Source: Thamnaconus septentrionalis
Lineage: Eukaryota; Chordata; Actinopteri; Tetraodontiformes; Monacanthidae
DNA length: 64,000 nucleotides
Assembly: GCA_009823395.1 (NCBI GenBank)
Contig: CM020515.1
Coordinates: 9,911,989 to 9,975,988 of the forward strand
Direction: 5' to 3'
Shown here: positions 59,284 through 64,000 of the stretch, in pieces
Layout: every line of letters begins with the position of its first letter
Position numbering within the stretch: position 1 is the first letter of the stretch
Position numbers and translations under genes: made by a program
The notes under the pieces: model-generated
What the model was told of the DNA's origin: nothing
The model's database searches: none
Seen by the model: only the letters and a program-made list of their open reading frames with translations

Positions 59284-59720
59284 ATGGACTTCTGGAGAGG
59301 ATTTGTTTATTTTAACAGTGTTTTTGGTTCGAGATCAATACAACAGATGGTTCTTCTTATTGTCTCGGCAGATGTTGATGGTCAGACTCTGGTGGAATCT
59401 GACCCGGGGGTTAAGAGTCCTGGAGAATCTCACAGACTGACTTGTTCAGCCTCTGGATTCACATTCAGTAGCTATGGCATGAACTGGGTCAGACAGGCTC
59501 CTGGAAAAGGATTGGAGTGGATCGCATACATCAGCGGTGGTGGTGGCAGCTACATCTACTACTCTGACTCAGTCAGAGGCCGCTTCACCATCTCCAGAGA
59601 CAACAGCAGACAGCAGGTGTATCTGCAGATGAACAGTCTGAGGACTGAAGATTCTGCTGCTTATTACTGTGCCAGAGAGTCACAGTGACTGTAGTTGGCT
59701 GAGCAGCTGCACAAAATCCC
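59284..59720 (+). pseudogene. IGHV: VH segment with deleted leader donor (probable pseudogene)
   Basis: The leader starts MDFWRGF, then jumps into what is intron sequence in its close relative at 61536, so the leader exon end and donor are gone. The frame stays open from the ATG straight into the V exon 59372-59680, so an unspliced product is formally possible, but no signal peptide like the family's remains. V reads [30 protein letters not shown]2 [19 protein letters not shown]. Heptamer CACAGTG (59681-59687), 23-bp spacer, nonamer ACAAAATCC. Confidence 0.75.
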
Positions 59721-60177
59721 ACAGCACTCATGATACTGTTTTCAAAACACGCTCGTAAAATGTATGCTTCCATTGAAATCCTTCTCACCTGTTTCCTCAC
59801 TGATCTCTCTGACTTTGACACCACAGAAAACTGACTTAATACAGCAGTTGCATGTTTGGCATGTTACCTTTTCATTAACTAGTCTTTTCTTGCAGAAGCT
59901 TTTGTTAAATTAAGTTTTTGTGTCCTTATTCCATCAAGGAGATTCAATCTTCAAGAACAAAGAAAAAAAAATTCCAGAAGAAAAAACTTATTTTCATATT
60001 GTCATTATTATTTAAGGTCCTTGAGAAGTTGCAAAATGTCCAGAATATGAAAATTCACATGTTTTCGCCTCAGCGAGGAAACATGCAAACTTCCTGTCTT
60101 ATAAACAGGAAGTCGGCTCAGGACAGTGGAACACTTGCACATTTCTGCTCTGATCAGTGGACACTGCTGCTCACAGA

Positions 60178-60341
60178 ATGGAGAGCGCAGTCATCAGCAG
60201 TTTATTATTCTGACTGACTATTCACAGTGAGGTCACTGTTCTGCAGGAGTCTGGAGTGAAATCCAACTGGATGAGTTTCAGTCAGCAGTGAAAAGTCCTG
60301 GAGAGACAGTGAGGATGTCCTGCATCATATCAGTGTTTTAA
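60178..60341 (+). pseudogene. Highly decayed VH relic
   Basis: Readable pieces are TVLQESGVK near 60237-60263 and AVKSPGETVRMSCIIS near 60289-60336, with stops and frameshifts between and no FR2, FR3 or RSS. It represents a VH family not otherwise present in the window. Confidence 0.6.
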
Positions 60342-60641
60342 ATGATAAGCTACAACATTAAGAAGCTGCACAGCTGCATTAAAAATACCTCCAAACAGCC
60401 ACAGCATCAACTTGAGAAGTTTTCAAAACATGCCCTTTTTTCATGAAATGAAAATTCCTCTCTTGCCTTTACTAGTGGTGTCAATAGTGACTGACAACAT
60501 ATCTGACTCTTCTCTTAAAACCTGTGTTTCTCTCTATGCAAAGTGAGTCTCCTACATCCTGCTATAAAGACCTGGCATCGTGCTGTCAGTCTCAGCAGAA
60601 GAAGAAGAGAGGCTCCCACTGGACCACCTTTAGTCGTCACC

Positions 60642-61114
60642 ATGTTGTCTGTAGCTCTGCTGCTGCTGGCTGCTGGATCCAGTGAGTGTCACTGAGGCAG
60701 AGACACTGACAGTATGATCAGCTCACACTGAGCACTCACTCTTAGAACACTGCTTCAATGTTCATGTCTTCCTCCACAGGTGTCAAGTGTGAAACGCTGA
60801 CTCAGCCGACCTCTGTGACTGTGCAACCAGGACAACGTCTGACCATCAACTGTCAGGTCTCCTATTCCGTCAGTAGCTATTGGACAGGTTGGATCAGACA
60901 GCCTGCAGGAAAGGGACTGGAGTGGATTGGGAGTATTTATACTGGAGAAACAGCTTACAAAGATTCTCTGAGGAGCCAGTTCAGTATCACCTTAGTCGCC
61001 TCCAGCAAGACAGCGACTCTAAGCGGACAGAACATGCAGCCTGGAGACACTGCAGTGTATTACTGTGCTGGAGACCCACAGTGACACAAACCATTAGAGA
61101 GCTGAACAAAAACC
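60642..61114 (+). CDS. IGHV: VH segment, WIRQPAGKGLEW family
   Basis: Leader exon 60642-60681 (MLSVALLLLAAGS), V exon 60780-61076. LTINCQVSYSVSSYW, FR2 [19 protein letters not shown]2 IYTGET, FR3 [10 protein letters not shown]. Heptamer CACAGTG (61077-61083), 22-bp spacer, nonamer ACAAAAACC. Intact. Confidence 0.93.
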
Positions 61115-61535
61115 CCTGAGAGTGTCAGAGTGACATGAAGCCACCAGAGGAGGCGCTTTAAGACCACACATCATGTCGTTGGCCCAATAACCAGATGATG
61201 AGGCTGGAAATATGGAAATATTTGAAATAAAAGAAAAGGCAACATTTTTTTTATATATACTACAGAATACATCCACACACATGGCTTGTCAAACAATATG
61301 CCATGTCTCAGACTCAAAGCAAGTTTTTCCTCCTTGTGTGGAACCACAGTGCTAGAAGGAACTGAGGGAACTGCACAAAAAGATGTGTCCAGCACAAAAT
61401 AAAAATAATAGTCCACTTTGACTTGTCAGTTCACATTTCAAAGGAGGAGTTTATGCAAAACTCACATGTCTTCCACCTCTATTTATGTGTGTGCACAGAG
61501 CAGGACAGACTACAGTTCAGACCCAGTGCAACAAG

Positions 61536-62015
61536 ATGGACTTCTGGAGAGGATTGTTTATTTTTACTCTCAGCTTGGCAGGTGATGATCATCATGTGAC
61601 TTTGTTTATTTTAACAGTGTTTTTGGTTCAAGTTCAAGACAAGAGATGGTTCTTCTTATTGTCCTGGCAGGTGTTGATGGTCAGACTCTGGTGGAATCTG
61701 ACCCGGGAGTTAAAAGTCCTGGAGAATCTCACAGACTGACTTGTTCAGCCTCTGGATTCACATTCAGTAGCTATGAGATGAACTGGGTCAGACAGGCTCC
61801 TGGAAAAGGACTGGAGTGGATCGCATACATCAACAGTGGTGGTGGCAGTACTTACTACTCTGATTCAGTCAGAGGCCGCTTCACCATCTCCAGAGACAAC
61901 AGCAGACAGCAGCTGTATCTGCAGATGAACAGTCTGAGGACTGAAGATTCTGCTGTTTATTACTGTGCCAGAGAGTCACAGTGACTGTAGTCGGTTGAGC
62001 AGCTGTACAAAATCC
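61536..62015 (+). CDS. IGHV: VH segment, conventional [12 protein letters not shown]
   Basis: Leader exon 61536-61581 ([15 protein letters not shown]), V exon 61671-61976. [31 protein letters not shown]2 [18 protein letters not shown]2 [10 protein letters not shown]3 [13 protein letters not shown]. Heptamer CACAGTG (61977-61983), 23-bp spacer, nonamer ACAAAATCC. Intact. Confidence 0.93.
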
Positions 62016-62019
62016 CACA

Positions 62020-62470
62020 GTGCTTGTGACACAGAGACACACCGGCAAATAACATACTGATGTCATGACATGTTCCGTTTTACCCTGTTTATTAGTCACA
62101 TTATCATCAAGATGATGTTTAAATTTTAAATTCAACTGGGTGCAAGTTTTATGTGCTTGATGGCCTTTAAAAAAAAATCACCAGAATTTTTAAAAAATGT
62201 ATTTTAACCTCATGTGTTGGTGACTGTGTTACAATGGTGCATTTTCTAAGTTTAACTCTGTATTTACTAAAAAAAACAAAAAAAAAAAAACATGACATTT
62301 TTGCACAACATGAAAAAAATCTAGTGAAAGACGTTGGTCTTGAACAGTTCCAGTCTTCTCTCAAAGGCAAATAATCAAGGTCGAAATCATTGTGACAACA
62401 TTAGAATAATGGATAGTTGAATTTTTTTCTCCACGCAGAGAAGTGGGTGGAGTGTTTCTGTGTGAGGGGG
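62020..62470. other. Intergenic between VH segments
   Basis: AT-rich with poly(A) near 62270-62290. Nothing coding seen. Confidence 0.4.
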
Positions 62471-62478
62471 AGGAGTCA

Positions 62479-62486
62479 ATGCAAAT
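62479..62486 (+). promoter_or_regulatory. Perfect Ig octamer ATGCAAAT
   Basis: ATGCAAAT 90 bases upstream of the VH start codon at 62576, within GGAGGAGTCA-ATGCAAAT-CTCTG. Confidence 0.8.
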
Positions 62487-62575
62487 CTCTGATCTCTTCC
62501 ATATCTACATATGTGCTGCTGAGATCAAATCACTGGCAGTCACACTGCAGACTGGACAGAGACAACTGTTTGAAA

Positions 62576-63052
62576 ATGACCAGAGTTGATTATTTAGTTG
62601 TTTTGCTCATCCTGTCTGTTTACTGGGCAGGTAAGATTGGTTGGTGTTTGTTACCTTCTTGCTTGTTTAATCAGCTGGATGACCTAACAAGCTGTTTAAA
62701 TGTTTTTCTAGGTGCTGAGGGTCAAACCTTGACTGAGTCTGAATCAGTGGCTAAAAGACCTGGAGACTCTCACAGACTGACCTGCACTTATTCAGGGTTT
62801 AGTGGTGATATACATGGTGCATGGGTTAGACAGGCTCCTGGAAAAGGACTGGAGTGGATCACATGGATACACTATAATGGTGGCACTACTCGCTACTCTG
62901 ACTCAGTCAGAGGCCGCTTCACCATCTCCAGAGACAACAGCAGAAAGCAGGTGTATCTGCAGATGAACAGTCTGAGGACTGAGGATTCTGCTGTTTATTA
63001 CTGTGCCAGAGAGTCACAGTGACACAGGAACCAGCAACACTGTACAAAAACA
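62576..63052 (+). CDS. IGHV: VH segment, conventional [12 protein letters not shown]
   Basis: Leader exon 62576-62630 ([18 protein letters not shown]), V exon 62712-63014. [37 protein letters not shown]2 [18 protein letters not shown]2 [10 protein letters not shown]3 [13 protein letters not shown]. Heptamer CACAGTG (63015-63021), 22-bp spacer, nonamer ACAAAAACA. Intact. The broken VH at 48.3 kb is its relative. Confidence 0.93.
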
Positions 63053-63059
63053 CAACTCA

Positions 63060-63640
63060 AATAACAAAACAAAAAACAAAAAACAAAAACAAAAAGAAAC
63101 TGGAACACTGGAGCCACCACAGGGGGTGCCCTTATTCTGTCAATTAGATTTGGTGTCCTGAAACTGTAAAGATCAATCTCATGAGTTCTTAATTTTAAAA
63201 CAAATAAATAAATAGATAAAATAACAGTAGAATAGAATATTTGAGCTGTAAAGTGGGACTGTTTCACTGCCCGGTGATTGACATCTGCAATCTCAAATCA
63301 GTGTTTCTACTGCATATAGATTTAAGACTTCAACCTACATGGGGAGGTTACTTTTGTTGTTATAGAGTTGTCCTTTCAAATTTGTGTTTGTTTTTCTTGC
63401 CTAAGCATGGCTACATCATTTATTTATTCTATGTTTTTTCTTTAAACTTGTTCGAATAAATCAATAAATGAAAAATGAGATAAATAAAGACAAGCTATGA
63501 TATAAACCATTTAACATGATTTTTTTTAATTGTAACTTTCAATGAGGAAAGAGCATGTAAAAATGTATTTCACAAATATTTAATTTTCAAAGTAATTTTC
63601 GACTCTCACAGGTCTCAGGAAACCAGGCAGATGTCAGAGT
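63060..63640. other. Intergenic between VH segments
   Basis: AT-rich; no gene recognised. Confidence 0.4.
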
Positions 63641-63744
63641 CGAATCCAGTTTCCTCCTCCCTGTGAGGAGGAGTCGATGCAAAACCCTGAGTTCTTATAT
63701 CTGACTGCAGAGAGAATTACAGAGGACAGTGGACACAGTTCAAC

Positions 63745-64000
63745 ATGATGGACTACAGGACGGCACTGCTTCTATTGACCATCTGCTGCACAGGTCCACA
63801 TCTTTGTGCATGATTTTGCTCCTGAATTGGTCTGTGTCATCTGCCAATTTTATAAAATCATTTTTCGGTTTATTTTCAAATTCTCAGCAGGTGTTGATGG
63901 TCAGACTCTGGTGGAATCTGACCCGGGGTTAAGCGTCCTGGAGAATCTCACAGACTGACTTGTTCAGCCTCTGGATTCACATTCAGTAGCTATGAGATGA
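63745..64000 (+). pseudogene. IGHV: VH segment cut by window end, with one-base deletion
   Basis: Leader exon 63745-63793 ([16 protein letters not shown]) and V exon from 63891. After GQTLVESDP the sequence has CCCGGGGTTAAG where relatives have CCCGGGGGTTAAG, a one-base loss that shifts frame. The shifted frame continues to the window end ([10 protein letters not shown] in the other frame). The promoter block and leader match the VHH-like array. The rest lies outside the window. Confidence 0.75.

Overview
This window is part of a teleost fish immunoglobulin heavy-chain (IGH) locus. The signs are fish-type VH segments with recombination signals, Cmu exons that carry the teleost IgM signature, Cdelta genes with repeated delta2-delta3-delta4 blocks, and fish tRNA-type SINEs. 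The species cannot be named from the sequence. All immunoglobulin parts are on the + strand. An unrelated EF-hand calcium-binding protein gene (cabp5-like) is on the - strand at the left edge.

Layout: (1) 1.0-3.8 kb, cabp5-like gene. (2) 5.8-14.8 kb, a tandem array of seven closely related VH units: five intact, one with a stop codon, one reduced to a leader fragment. All six that still have a V exon carry FR2 of the form [14 protein letters not shown] (one has GGSKEF). This changes the light-chain-facing positions much as camelid VHH does. (3) 16.1-17.0 kb, two D segments flanked on both sides by 12-RSSs. (4) 20.5-21.4 kb, three decayed J segments and one intact J. (5) 21.86-25.7 kb, a Cmu gene with NO Cmu1 exon. 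In its place is a 99-nt, phase-matched, proline/threonine-rich hinge-like exon, followed by Cmu2, Cmu3, Cmu4 and membrane exons. (6) 26.6-31.6 kb, Cdelta with three delta2-3-4 blocks. (7) 33.5-35.2 kb, two broken VH segments. (8) 35.9-44.6 kb, a second and conventional cassette: four J, Cmu1-Cmu2-Cmu3-Cmu4-TM, then Cdelta with one delta2-3-4 block. (9) 46.7-64.0 kb, a mixed cluster of conventional VH segments ([12 protein letters not shown] or WIRQPAGKGLEW) and VH pseudogenes. These presumably feed a further cassette beyond the window.

Main conclusion: the 5.8-31.6 kb region looks like a complete heavy-chain-only antibody translocon in a bony fish. It combines V segments altered at the VL interface, their own D and J, and constant genes lacking the light-chain-binding CH1 domain, with a hinge in its place. 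The membrane exons and secretory tail are intact. Camelids, and separately cartilaginous fishes, are the lineages I know to have heavy-chain-only antibodies; I know of no described teleost case. What is read directly is the exon structure, splice phases, RSSs and residues. Expression, and absence of a paired light chain, are inferred.

The two C cassettes are tandem duplicates: about 20.3-33.9 kb matches about 35.7-47.2 kb, and Cmu4 is identical at protein level. The CH1-less form therefore probably arose by loss or replacement of Cmu1 in one copy of a conventional cassette. The VHH-like V segments share promoter and leader with conventional VH segments at 48.95 and 63.7 kb, so their FR2 probably changed from a conventional ancestor.
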